DNA of 64,000 bases from Candidatus Terraquivivens ruidianensis (GCA_023267975.1 JALNLA010000005.1:36958-100957); one strand, 5' to 3'; shown: positions 23,819-32,431, numbered from the stretch's first letter. Numbers and translations are program-made. Notes: a model not told the origin generated them from the letters alone.

Positions 23819-24127
23819 ATGGCAAGGGTTAGGCTCATCATGACCAGCACGCTGGCGATGTACCTCAATAGCGAGCGGGAACTCCATATGGAGGCCTCAA
23901 GCGTGCGGAAGCTGCTCGATCAGCTCTCCGAGAGGTTCGGCGACGCATTCAAGCATAGGGTTTTGGACGAGAACGGAAACCCAAAGAGCTTCGTGGTCAT
24001 ATATATCAACGGAAAGAACATACAATTTGCAGAAGGGCTGGATACGAAGCTCAACGACGGCGATGAGGTACTAATACTTCCGGCGATAGGCGGAGGTACG
24101 TCAAAGATTGCTTTGATTATTGTCTAG
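23819..24127 (+). CDS. MoaD/ThiS-like ubiquitin-fold protein with residues beyond the terminal Gly-Gly
   Basis: A 102-residue beta-grasp protein: MARVRLIMTSTLAMYL at the start, an ASSVRKLLDQLSERFG helix, FVVIYINGKNIQF and the late LNDGDEVLILPAIGGG. Active sulfur carriers end exactly at Gly-Gly, but here TSKIALIIV follows GGG. Either the tail is removed by a protease before thiocarboxylation or AMPylation, or the protein is not a carrier. ATG 23819 follows GGTGAG; a GTG at 23810 overlapping the thrC stop is the alternative. It is co-transcribed with thrC. MoaE, MoaB and MoaC are encoded elsewhere in the window, so a role as molybdopterin synthase small subunit remains possible. Confidence 0.8.
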   Translation: MARVRLIMTSTLAMYLNSERELHMEASSVRKLLDQLSERFGDAFKHRVLDENGNPKSFVVIYINGKNIQFAEGLDTKLNDGDEVLILPAIGGGTSKIALIIV

Positions 24128-24131
24128 AGCC

Positions 24132-24560
24132 TTACCAGTCGAGGAGGCGCTTCTCTCCCTCTATCTTCTTTATGTCGGTTATGTCCTGAGCTACCTCCAA
24201 AGTTCCTAGGTAATTGCCGTCTTTGTTCCTTACTGCGATATACATTACGTACATCAGACGTCCGTTGATGTTCATCCAGAAGTCGGCCATGTCTTTCTCA
24301 CCTTTTTTAAAAGCCTCTAGAATTCTATTCACCATGCTAGCGCTCTTCTCCGAGTGGCATAGCTGAACCTTTCTGCCTAACATGTATTTAGCTCTCTTAA
24401 TCGTTCGCTTTTCGGCCCTATTGAAGTACTTGTAGACATCGTCCTTATCCACGAAATCCATGTCCACTGGAAGAGCGTTCAAGATAGCCTCAACCTCTTC
24501 CTTTGATAAAGAGCCAGTCTCGAACTTTAGGTCTTTAACTTTCATTCCACAAGACCCCAT
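24132..24560 (-). CDS. Stand-alone PAS domain protein (DUF438 C-terminal type)
   Basis: A 142-residue protein consisting of one PAS domain of the type found at the end of DUF438 proteins. The pattern includes LSKEEVEAILNALPVDMDFV, DDVYKYFNRAE, LGRKVQLCHSEKSASMVNRI, DFWMNINGRLMYVMYIAVRN and the final LEVAQDITDIKKIEGEKRLL. The CHSEK segment is the place where related domains may bind a cofactor, but no ligand can be asserted. The start is ATG 24560 or ATG 24545. It converges on the MoaD-like gene 4 bases away. Confidence 0.85.
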   Translation of the reverse strand: MGSCGMKVKDLKFETGSLSKEEVEAILNALPVDMDFVDKDDVYKYFNRAEKRTIKRAKYMLGRKVQLCHSEKSASMVNRILEAFKKGEKDMADFWMNINGRLMYVMYIAVRNKDGNYLGTLEVAQDITDIKKIEGEKRLLDW

Positions 24561-24564
24561 AATG

Positions 24565-24582
24565 TCCTAAGTTACATTAGGA
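24565..24582. promoter_or_regulatory. Small inverted repeat upstream of the PAS gene
   Basis: TCCTAA (24565-24570) and TTAGGA (24577-24582) are exact inverted copies with a 6-base spacer, just before the PAS protein start (24560). It overlaps the expected promoter region and could be an operator; the arms are short enough to occur by chance. Confidence 0.25.
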
Positions 24583-24663
24583 TATCAAGCTCTCCAATAA
24601 TGTTTAGAGCTTTTCTTTAGCCAGTTCAGACAATCAAGCTCATGAAAGGCTTAGCCCGAATAC

Positions 24664-24720
24664 CCGCTCAGAGCTCAAGATCCAGATCATCGTTTCAGCC
24701 TGGTCAGACTCATCATCGCC
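24664..24720 (-). ncRNA. Candidate C/D box guide sRNA 3
   Basis: On the minus strand GGCG (24720-24717) is followed by box C ATGATGA (24716-24710), guide GTCTGACCAGG, D' box CTGA, C'-like ACGATGA, a second guide of about 15 bases, and box D CTGA (24671-24668) then GC. All four boxes are in order, and the leader GGCGATGATGAG equals that of sRNA candidate 2. A TTTATC stretch (forward 24746-24752) is placed as TATA. This is the best of the sRNA candidates; targets not identified. Confidence 0.6.
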
Positions 24721-24821
24721 ATGCAAGTTTAATCCACAATAGTTGATAAACGTTTTGAACAAGCTTACTCTATCCAACATGAGTACAACTTTTATATTGT
24801 CGGCCGTCTAAGTTACGGTGA

Positions 24822-25718
24822 GGTGAGAGCCCCTTCATCGTAAGAGTTAGGTTCCACGGTAGGGGCGGACAGGGCGTCAAGACTGCTGGCCGCATATTCA
24901 GCAAAGCGGCCTTCTTTGAGGGACTTTTTGCCCAAGACTTTGCGATATACGGTGCCGAGAGACGTGGAGCGCCCGTAACTACCTTTGTGAGGTTATCTGA
25001 TTCGCCGATACTGGAGCGTGGATACATCTTCAACCCGAGCCACGTGCTTGTCACTGAACCGTCACTATTATTTGACCCGACCGTCAAACCGCTCGAAGGT
25101 ATGACTGAAGGTTCCGTCCTTTTTGTCAACTCGTCAAAAGATATGCTGCTTGTACCATCAAGGAAGGTATGCCTACTACACAGGGACATTACTGGTCTGG
25201 CTCTAAAGTACATAGGGAGGGATATTTTGAGTGCCGCCATGGGCGCCGTGGCCTGTAAGCTTTCTGGGTTGATAAGCCTTCAATCAATGGTCGACTCCAT
25301 AGAGGAGGAACTCGCGGAGCTAGGCCTCGAGCCCGACGTAATCGAGAAGAATGTTCAGTTGGCCAAAGAGTGCTATTCAAGCGTAGAGTCGGTAGGGTTA
25401 CGCGGGTTAAGCCATAGGCCGTCGCACAAGGTGGTGGAGGTCCAGTATCTGGGTGAGAATGGCATTCCGGACTTACTCTCCATGGGAAACACCGTGCTCA
25501 GGAAAACGGGGAGCTGGAGGGTACTCACACCAATCGTAAGCAAGGACCTTTGTACGGCATGCGGTATCTGCTATACCTACTGCCCTGAAGGATGCATCTC
25601 GGTGGACGAGCAAGGGTACCCGAGCATAAATTATGACAACTGTAAGGGTTGCATGGTATGCACGATAGAGTGTCCAAGAAAGGCTATAAAAATCGAGAGG
25701 GAGGCTCCATGGTCCTAA
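24822..25718 (+). CDS. 2-oxoacid:ferredoxin oxidoreductase, fused gamma and delta subunits
   Basis: The gamma domain opens with FHGRGGQGVKTAGRIFSKAA, then IYGAERRGAP and the HVLVTEP segment. From about residue 240 a ferredoxin-like delta domain has two 4Fe-4S motifs, CTACGICYTYCP and CKGCMVCTIECP. It passes electrons from the catalytic alpha-beta pair to ferredoxin. The start is unclear: the frame opens after a TGA at 24819-24821 and conserved coding begins by 24843, but no ATG, GTG or TTG lies in frame between. The first in-frame ATG, at 24987, would cut off the conserved N-terminus. Either a rare start codon is used or a base has been lost. A TATA-like TTTATATT lies near 24790. Confidence 0.88.
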   Translation, partial: GESPFIVRVRFHGRGGQGVKTAGRIFSKAAFFEGLFAQDFAIYGAERRGAPVTTFVRLSDSPILERGYIFNPSHVLVTEPSLLFDPTVKPLEGMTEGSVLFVNSSKDMLLVPSRKVCLLHRDITGLALKYIGRDILSAAMGAVACKLSGLISLQSMVDSIEEELAELGLEPDVIEKNVQLAKECYSSVESVGLRGLSHRPSHKVVEVQYLGENGIPDLLSMGNTVLRKTGSWRVLTPIVSKDLCTACGICYTYCPEGCISVDEQGYPSINYDNCKGCMVCTIECPRKAIKIEREAPWS

Positions 25719-26932
25719 AGATGCTCACGGGCTCGCAGGCCGTCGCGTGGGCCGCGAGGTTGGCAAGGGTCGATTACATTCCGGCATACCCCATAACACC
25801 CCAAACTGAGATCATTGAGACGCTGAGCGAGTGGATAAGGAAGGGAGAGATGGAAGCGACGTTCGTGCAGATGGAGTCCGAACATTCTCTACTGACAGCG
25901 GCAGGCACGGCCGCAGCGACCGGTGCCAGGGTGTTCACGGCGACGTCGAGTCAGGGCCTCCTATACGGCTTTGAGATGTTATACAGCATAGCTGGCTGGA
26001 GGGCTCCGTTAGTGCTTGTCAACGTTGCAAGGGCGTTGGCGGCTCCGATAACGCTTGAGCCAGACCACAACGATGTACTCGCGGCGAGGGATTCTGGCTT
26101 TCTCCAGTTCCACGCGGAGAACGTACAGGAGGCGTTAGACCTCGTACTCCTTGCATACAGGGTAGCAGAAGACCATAGGGTGCTGCTACCTGCCATCGTT
26201 AACATGGATGGCTTTCACCTCTCCTTTACAAGGGAGCAAGCAGAGCTACCCGAGCAAAATGCAGTAGACCAGTTCCTTCCGGAGTATAGGCCCATAAACC
26301 CAATCAGGGCCTCGGAGCCTGTCGCAAAGGGCATACCTGTCCTCATACCTCCCCTGTACTCGTTTTTCAAGTACCAGATGCACATGGCTTCGCGTATTGC
26401 CCTCAACGTTTTCAGAGAAGCGGCAAAGGAGTTTGAGAGGATGTTTTCCAGAATATATGCGCCCGTTGAGGAATACATGGTGGACGATGCGAACACCGTC
26501 ATCGTTATGTCCAACTCGTTCGCGTCCATCGGGAAGCAGGCTGTAAACGTGTTGAGAGACGAAGGATACAAAGTAGGGCTGCTTAGGATGAGGTTGTTCA
26601 GACCGTTCCCGACGGATGACATAGTCAAGAGCCTTAGGGGTAAGAGGTGCGTCGTGGTCATCGACCAGAACATATCCGTGGGTAAGGGTGGAATAACCCA
26701 TCCAGAAATTGCTGAAGCACTCTACCACTTGGAAGACAGGCCCAACGTTATCTTACCGGTCGTCGCAGGCTTGGGCGGCAAGTCCATAAGCTTGGAAGAG
26801 TTCAGACATGCCGTAAGGGTTGCCGAGAGGCTGGCGTCGCTTAAAGCAGGACCGGATGGACCATTACTGCTATTCCGTGAGGACGAGGCCGCGCTTGTCG
26901 AATCTTTGTTGAAGACAGCTTCCGGAGGTTAG
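25709..26932 (+). CDS. 2-oxoacid:ferredoxin oxidoreductase alpha subunit
   Basis: Catalytic partner with the beta subunit, oxidising a 2-oxoacid and CoA to acyl-CoA, CO2 and reduced ferredoxin. The N-terminal domain has PAYPITPQTEIIETLSEW, MESEHSLLTAAGTAAATGAR and TATSSQGLLYGFEMLY. The middle has RDSGFLQFHAENVQEALD, and a C-terminal transketolase-like domain has GLLRMRLFRPFP and VIDQNISVGKGG. ATG 25709 after GGGAGG begins MVLKMLTGSQAVAWA; the frame upstream overlaps the delta domain and is not used. Pyruvate and branched-chain oxoacids are the likely substrates, but I cannot choose between them. Confidence 0.93.
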   Translation: MVLKMLTGSQAVAWAARLARVDYIPAYPITPQTEIIETLSEWIRKGEMEATFVQMESEHSLLTAAGTAAATGARVFTATSSQGLLYGFEMLYSIAGWRAPLVLVNVARALAAPITLEPDHNDVLAARDSGFLQFHAENVQEALDLVLLAYRVAEDHRVLLPAIVNMDGFHLSFTREQAELPEQNAVDQFLPEYRPINPIRASEPVAKGIPVLIPPLYSFFKYQMHMASRIALNVFREAAKEFERMFSRIYAPVEEYMVDDANTVIVMSNSFASIGKQAVNVLRDEGYKVGLLRMRLFRPFPTDDIVKSLRGKRCVVVIDQNISVGKGGITHPEIAEALYHLEDRPNVILPVVAGLGGKSISLEEFRHAVRVAERLASLKAGPDGPLLLFREDEAALVESLLKTASGG

Positions 26933-26936
26933 CGAG

Positions 26937-27866
26937 ATGAGCATCACAAAATACAGAACGTTGAAGGATGTACCAAGGGAGGAATTTCTCGTACCTGGGG
27001 CGTTCCTTTGCGCTGGATGCGGAGCTTTACTCGTTATGAGGCTTTTCCACAAGGCGTTAGGCGGTAACGTGGTCTGGGTGAACGCGGCTGGTTGCATAAC
27101 TTTGATGGCGACGTTTCCGTACACGCCGCTTAAGTCTTCGTGGTTTTACACGGCGATGGCCTCTGCGCCAGCCGGTGCGCAGGGTATAAGGGACGCGTTG
27201 GACGTACTCATAGGAAAGGGCAAGCTCGACCCCTCAGAGAACCTTAAGGTCGTCGTCGTAACAGGAGATGGTGCCGCCTCAGACATAGGCTTGCAGTCGA
27301 CTTCAGGAGCCATACATAGGGACCTTGACTTCTTCTATTTGTGCGTTGATAACGAGGCATATGGCAACACTGGCTTCCAAGCTTCATCGCTGTCGCCAAT
27401 GGGTAGCGGGACTGCGACCACGAAGCCTACGCATTTATATCCAGCAGGAAACGTCCTTCCCAAGAAGGACCTCTTCGAGATATGGCGGAGCCACAGACCA
27501 CCGTACGTTGCGACGATATCTCCCTCACATGTAGTCGATATGCTCAGGAAGGTCGAGAAGGCGCTTAGCTTTAAAGGACCGAGGCTCTTCTTGGCTCTCT
27601 GTCCATGCCCTACGGGCTGGGGCACGGAGCCTTCGGAGTCTGTAAGGTTAGCTAGGCTTGCCGTTGAAACAGGAATGTGGCCTCTGAAGGAAGCCATCTA
27701 CGGCGAGGTCTTTCACACCCACATACCGTCAAAAAGGAAACCGGTCGAGGAGTACCTGAAAGTCCAAAGAAGGTTTGCCCATTTGTTTAAGCCAGTAAAG
27801 AACGAGAACGTTATCGCCGAGATACAAAGGCAGGTTGACGATTACTGGAACAAAGTGGAACGCTAA
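26937..27866 (+). CDS. 2-oxoacid:ferredoxin oxidoreductase beta subunit (TPP-binding)
   Basis: Binds thiamine diphosphate and a 4Fe-4S cluster. Cysteines CAGCGA and a later conserved Cys in FLALCPCPTGW are cluster ligands. The TPP motif runs from VTGDGAASDIGLQ to FYLCVDNEAYGNTGFQ. At 309 residues it is a standard POR/VOR beta chain. It starts 4 bases after the alpha gene; the gamma-delta, alpha, beta order resembles Thermococcales por/vor loci. Its stop overlaps the convergent valS gene by 4 bases. Confidence 0.93.
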   Translation: MSITKYRTLKDVPREEFLVPGAFLCAGCGALLVMRLFHKALGGNVVWVNAAGCITLMATFPYTPLKSSWFYTAMASAPAGAQGIRDALDVLIGKGKLDPSENLKVVVVTGDGAASDIGLQSTSGAIHRDLDFFYLCVDNEAYGNTGFQASSLSPMGSGTATTKPTHLYPAGNVLPKKDLFEIWRSHRPPYVATISPSHVVDMLRKVEKALSFKGPRLFLALCPCPTGWGTEPSESVRLARLAVETGMWPLKEAIYGEVFHTHIPSKRKPVEEYLKVQRRFAHLFKPVKNENVIAEIQRQVDDYWNKVER

Positions 27867-30193
27867 GTTCGAATGTTGTGCATAGCCTTAAGGTCTTCCT
27901 CGAAAATTTTGAGCTTCTTTGGTATTTCGCACTCTATCGGGTCCTTCAGCGAAAGCCCTAAGTTCTTCTTCTTTGTCCATACATTTGAATTGAACTCGAT
28001 GAGCGACTCGGTAAACTTCCTGTAAGCGGTAGGCCACCTAACCTTCGGGAAACCTTCTAAGTGTATGCTACGGTTGCCGTAAAGTTGCCTCCACAACGTA
28101 TCGGTTATGAAGGGCGTTATCGGAGCCAAGAGCAGGAGGACATTCTTGAGCACCGTGTGCAGCGTAAACCATGCGGCCCTTTGCTCCCTTTTTGTGAAAC
28201 CTACTCCATAAGCCCTAGTCTTGACCATCTCCACATAGTGGTCTGCGAATACGTTCCAGACGAAATCTCTAATCAGCCTAGCGGGATAGAAGAAGTTGAA
28301 GTCTTTGTAATGCTTTAAGGATTCGCGTATTGTGGCCGAAAGCTCTGCAAGTATCCATCTATCTGTCGACATGAGCCTCGCCCCTCTTGGTATTGGAAAG
28401 GAAGATACGAACCTGGATATGTTCCAGAGCTTCGTCAGGAACTTTGTAGCGCTGGCAATCTTTGCCTCGGATATCCTGAAATCGTAACCTAAGCTCGCTT
28501 CTTGTGCGTTCCAGAACCTGAACGCGTCGGCACCGTACTTCTCCAGTATGGGAACGGGGTCTATGACGTTGCCCTTACTCTTGCTCATCTTTTCCCCCTT
28601 CTCATCAAGACCTAAGCCCGATACCCAAACATGCTTGAAGGGTTCCTTTCCAGTGAGCTGGTAGCATCTAAGAACGGTGTAGTAGAGCCATGTTCTGACG
28701 ATGTCCTTGCCTTGTGGTCTGATGCCAACGGGATATGCGACCTTGTAGAACTTCAGGTCCTTGTCGTACTTCACGATGAACAGCGGCGAGATACTCGAAT
28801 CCATCCACGTATCAAAAGTCCTTTCCTCGCCGATGAATTCCGTGCCTCCGCATTTTTTGCACCGTTCGAGGGGAGGGTTTTCACACCACGGCCTGTAGTA
28901 CTTGTTAGGCGGCGGCACGAGGGCTGCACCGCAACTCTTACAGTACCAAATAGGCATCTCGGTTGCATAGTACCTGCGCCTCGATATGGGGTAGTCTATC
29001 TTGAGGGAATTTATCCAGTCCAGTAAGAGTTGCCTATGCATATCTGGATGGAACTTCATCTTCTTTGCTAACCTATTCAGGTCCTTCACGGCATAAAGCT
29101 GCCTGAGATAGTACTCCCTCATCGGTATTATTTCTATCGGCGTCTTACTCCTCTCGCAGATTGGGGTTCTGTGCATTATGTCCTCAATCTTTGTGATAAG
29201 CCCCTCGCTCTCCATGTCCTCGATGATTCTCCGTCTTGCCTCCTCAACTTTGAGGCCAACGTACTTGCCCGCCTTTTCGGTCATCCTACCATTCTCGTCT
29301 ATTGCCACGACCTCCTCCAAGCCAAGCTCCCTGAATAGCTGGACATCCGTGTAGTCACCATAGCTGCAGACCATCATGGCGCCCGTACCGAACTCGGGCT
29401 TTGCTACCGGATGCGGTATTATGGGAACCTCGGTTGAGTAGATGGGGACTATTACGTGCAGTCCATGAATGGAGAGGTATCTTTCGTCGTTAGGATTCAC
29501 GATGACGGCCTTACAGGAACATAGGAGCTCGGGTCTCGTTGAAGCTACGATTAGCTCCTGCCCCGTCTCTTTGACCTTGAACTTCATATAGACGAGCTTT
29601 GCTGGAAGTTCCTCGTACTCAACCTCGGCGTCCGCTATTGTCGTTCCGCATTCCCAACAGTAGTTGTTCGGCCTCGTCGCCTCGTAGATGAGGCCTTCGT
29701 TCCAGAGCTTAATGAAAGTCTTCTGAGTTAAGGCCCTGTACTCTGGAGAGTCTGTCCTATAGTAATTCTTGAAGTCGGCGCTTAGACCCATCCTTTGCAT
29801 TATCAAGAGCATCTCTGCCTCCAGCTCGTCGAGGGCCTTACTGCAAAGCTCGATGAACTTCTCCCTCGGTACAGACCTCATCGAGACCTTATACGTCCTT
29901 TCGACGTATAGCTCGACGGGTATGCCATTCCTATCGATACCTATCGGGAACAGGACCTCATAACCCAGCATCCTTGCGGTCCTTGCTATCATGTCGATCT
30001 GAGAGTACTGGGCTGCAGCTCCTATATGCCACGGTCTTCCTGATGGGTATGGCGGTGGTGTGTCTATGACAAACTTTCTCTTTCTGCTCTTTATGTTAAA
30101 TGTATAAAGGTTCTCCGACTTCCAAATCTCAAGCATCCGCCTCTCGATCGACGGGTCCCATGCCTTTTCCTGTATCTTCGGTGCCGACCCCAT
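27863..30193 (-). CDS. valS: Valyl-tRNA synthetase
   Basis: Class Ia synthetase charging tRNA-Val. The HIGH-type signature is in PPPYPSGRPWHIGAAAQYSQ and the KMSKS motif is in EKMSKSKGNVIDP. The CP1 editing domain has STRPELL, and FDTWMDSSISPLF with two CxxC pairs (YCKSCG, RCKKCGG) matches archaeal ValRS rather than leucyl or isoleucyl enzymes. A C-terminal anticodon-binding domain starts near residue 600. The 776-residue length fits compact archaeal ValRS without the long bacterial coiled-coil arm. ATG 30193. Confidence 0.94.
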   Translation of the reverse strand: MGSAPKIQEKAWDPSIERRMLEIWKSENLYTFNIKSRKRKFVIDTPPPYPSGRPWHIGAAAQYSQIDMIARTARMLGYEVLFPIGIDRNGIPVELYVERTYKVSMRSVPREKFIELCSKALDELEAEMLLIMQRMGLSADFKNYYRTDSPEYRALTQKTFIKLWNEGLIYEATRPNNYCWECGTTIADAEVEYEELPAKLVYMKFKVKETGQELIVASTRPELLCSCKAVIVNPNDERYLSIHGLHVIVPIYSTEVPIIPHPVAKPEFGTGAMMVCSYGDYTDVQLFRELGLEEVVAIDENGRMTEKAGKYVGLKVEEARRRIIEDMESEGLITKIEDIMHRTPICERSKTPIEIIPMREYYLRQLYAVKDLNRLAKKMKFHPDMHRQLLLDWINSLKIDYPISRRRYYATEMPIWYCKSCGAALVPPPNKYYRPWCENPPLERCKKCGGTEFIGEERTFDTWMDSSISPLFIVKYDKDLKFYKVAYPVGIRPQGKDIVRTWLYYTVLRCYQLTGKEPFKHVWVSGLGLDEKGEKMSKSKGNVIDPVPILEKYGADAFRFWNAQEASLGYDFRISEAKIASATKFLTKLWNISRFVSSFPIPRGARLMSTDRWILAELSATIRESLKHYKDFNFFYPARLIRDFVWNVFADHYVEMVKTRAYGVGFTKREQRAAWFTLHTVLKNVLLLLAPITPFITDTLWRQLYGNRSIHLEGFPKVRWPTAYRKFTESLIEFNSNVWTKKKNLGLSLKDPIECEIPKKLKIFEEDLKAMHNIRT

Positions 30194-30304
30194 ATGTCAG
30201 CTAACCCTTTAGGTGTCCGATAAAGCCTTTGCTTAAGCTTTCCTATTGAGTCTAGACGGGCGGGTGCTTACCTCTGTTTGTAGCTTAACGGGGCGGAATA
30301 TATC

Positions 30305-30610
30305 TCACTCGAGACCGAGCATCTTTCTGGCCTCTTTGCTCATCATCCCTGGGTTCCATGGTGGGTCGAATACCAAATCCACATCAACCCTCCGTACGCC
30401 TTTCACACCGTACATTACGGATTCCTTTACCTGCTCCACGAGAAAGCGGGCTATCGGGCACCCTGGAGCCGTAAGGGTCATCTTGATGTACACGCTGGCA
30501 TCATCCCTTACTTGGACGTCATAGATAAGCCCCAAGTCTACCACGTTTACTGGTATCTCTGGGTCGTAGCAGTTCTTGAGTACCTCTATGACCTGCTTCA
30601 CAGTTGGCAT
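30305..30610 (-). CDS. MIP18/DUF59 family iron-sulfur assembly protein (SufT-like)
   Basis: Roughly 100-residue single-domain protein of the PaaD/SufT/MIP18 family, which helps mature Fe-S proteins. Motifs are NCYDPEIPVNVVDLGLIYDV, LTAPGCPIARFLVEQVK with the conserved Cys, and VFDPPWNPGMMSKEAR near the end. ATG 30610 (MPTVKQVIEVLK) matches family starts; the frame could begin at 30640 with ten more residues. The same domain forms the N-terminus of the Mrp ATPase at 60056. Confidence 0.9.
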   Translation of the reverse strand: MPTVKQVIEVLKNCYDPEIPVNVVDLGLIYDVQVRDDASVYIKMTLTAPGCPIARFLVEQVKESVMYGVKGVRRVDVDLVFDPPWNPGMMSKEARKMLGLE

Positions 30611-30712
30611 GCTCTCTTGCAAAATCCTCCCTCGAATCAAGAATCAGCCCCGTTCTATATAAGGGCTTCATGTACCGAGAAATTTTTATACAAATACGCC
30701 CGCTAAAGATTG

Positions 30713-31252
30713 GTGTTCGGCTTGAGCCTGTCGGGTAAGAGTGTTGCTATATTGGCTGGCCCTGATTACGAGGACTTGGAGCTCCACTATCCCCTGCTCA
30801 GGTTTAGGGAGGAAGGTGCCGAAGTAAAGGTCGTTGCACCGACGAAGGAGTTATACAAGGGCAAGCACGGCCTGTCGATAGTTCCAGACCTAAACATAGA
30901 CGAGGCCCTTACCAGGGATTTCGACATACTGATAATACCTGGAGGTTGGGCTCCTGATAGGCTGAGAAGGGACAGCAGAGTCGTAGAATTTGTCAAGAAG
31001 CACGGCCAGAGGAGAGCGATAATAGGGGCCATATGCCATGGGCCACAGCTCCTGATATCCGCTAAGCTCTTAAGCGGTAAGAGGGCAACCTGCGTCAGCG
31101 GAATCAAGGACGACGTGATAAACGCTGGCGCGACGTTCGTGGATACTCCCGTGGTCGTGGATGGCAACATAATAACATCCAGGGTACCTGACGACCTTCC
31201 AAGCTTCTGCAAGGCCATAATAGAAGAGGCCTCTAAGCTCAAGAGGAAGTAA
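30713..31252 (+). CDS. PfpI/DJ-1 family protein
   Basis: Class I glutamine amidotransferase-like fold, 179 residues. The nucleophile elbow AICHGPQLLISA has the Cys followed by His, with the conserved Glu in YEDLELHYP near the start. PfpI-like proteins have been described as proteases and, more recently, as deglycases; the cellular role here is unknown. GTG 30713 is chosen, with TTG 30710 and TTG 30722 as alternatives; the TATA-like TTTTTATAC at 30682-30690 supports leaderless initiation. The methyltransferase gene follows after 3 bases. Confidence 0.9.
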   Translation: MFGLSLSGKSVAILAGPDYEDLELHYPLLRFREEGAEVKVVAPTKELYKGKHGLSIVPDLNIDEALTRDFDILIIPGGWAPDRLRRDSRVVEFVKKHGQRRAIIGAICHGPQLLISAKLLSGKRATCVSGIKDDVINAGATFVDTPVVVDGNIITSRVPDDLPSFCKAIIEEASKLKRK

Positions 31253-31255
31253 CGT

Positions 31256-32381
31256 ATGTTCGTGATCGAGGAAAGGTACGACCTTGGTAAGCTGGTGACA
31301 TTCGTCCCGAACAAGAACGTACCGGTACACAACTGGTTTTTTCTTTAAGGAGGGTTTCTCGAGAGACTTCGTCTGGCTGATGCTCAAGGAGTTTAATTTA
31401 GGCAGAGGAAATTGGGTGCTTGACCCTTTCCTTGGCTCTGGGACCACAGTACTCGCATGCATGGAGGTTGGCGTAAACTCATGCGGTGTCGACTCATCAC
31501 CCTTAGCGGTGTTCGTATCACAAGTCAAGACCGCTAGGTACGATACCGAATCGCTGGAAAGGATAGCTACCTCGTTGTTTTTGACTCCCTTCTCTAAGCC
31601 CTCGCTGGATGCCCTCGATCCGTTGGTGAAGAAGGCCTTCAGCAGACCGGTCTTGGAGGATGTCGTGTTTTTCAGGGATAGGATAGCCGAGATAGAGGAG
31701 GAGAACGCTAAGGGCTTTTTCATGCTTGCTCTGATGAGGGCTGCCATGGAAGTGTCGTACGCTTACAAGGATGGTAGCGTGATCAGAATAGTGAAGAAAC
31801 CGACGCCACCCTTCAGGAAGTTCTTCAGAAGGGTAGTCAAGGGTATGATTAAGGACGTAAAGTCGATAGAACTCGAGGATTGCGAGAGCAAAGTAATGCT
31901 CGGCGATGCGAGGATGCTCCAGTTACCTGATGAGATGTTCGACGCGGTAATAACATCGCCGCCATACCTAAACAAGATAGAGTACACGAAGGTCTACAGG
32001 ATAGAGTACGCGCTCTTCCTACCGGGAGTTAAGGTGGACGCAGTCCGCTCGTACTTGGGCCTGAATCCGAAAAACATCGAAGACCCTTTCCCTGAGTTAA
32101 ACCTTCCCATAGTTGCGAGGGCTTACTTATCGGACATGCGGAAGGCCCTCTTGGAGATGTTCAGGGTCCTAAAGCCCGGTGGTAAGGTGGCACTGGTCGT
32201 CGCGGGCGGAGTCTTTCCTGACAGGGTCGTCGACTCCGACGTCCTGATTGCAAAGCTGGCAGAAGATATAGGCTTCAAGGTCAACAAGTTACTGGCCGTT
32301 AACAGAAGGGTTGCAACGATGAAGAGGGTGATAAAGATAGGCGAGGCAAGGGAGAGCATAGTCTTTATGGAGAAACCTTAA
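31256..32381 (+). CDS. Amino-DNA methyltransferase (N4/N6 type), interrupted by a +1 frameshift
   Basis: SAM-dependent methylase of the SPPY class. The motif I region is LDPFLGSGTTVLAC and the catalytic motif is ITSPPYLNKIEYTKVYRIEY, followed by FRVLKPGGKVALVV. The N-terminus lies in another frame: ATG 31256 reads MFVIEERYDLGKLVTFVPNK, then PVHNWFFL and a stop. The expected continuation KEGFSRDFVWLMLKEF is found one frame over. The break is in a T6 run near 31330-31336; dropping one T restores one frame of about 374 residues. No restriction enzyme gene lies beside it, so if active it is an orphan methylase. Confidence 0.8.
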
Positions 32382-32382
32382 G

Positions 32383-32431
32383 GATTAGTTACGTTGCTCC
32401 CAGAAATTTTTTCGTATCAGGGTAACTAATC
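32383..32431. repeat. Inverted-repeat element, copy B
   Basis: GATTAGTTAC (32383-32392) and GTAACTAATC (32422-32431) are exact 10-base inverted arms around 29 bases. The left flank ACCTTAAG and the bases just inside the arm resemble copy A at 16078. It begins directly after the methyltransferase stop codon. Confidence 0.6.

Noticed and set aside
27863-30193. Leucyl- or isoleucyl-tRNA synthetase
   Set aside because: The HIGH-region, the FDTWMDSSISPLF segment and the short length match archaeal valyl-tRNA synthetase.
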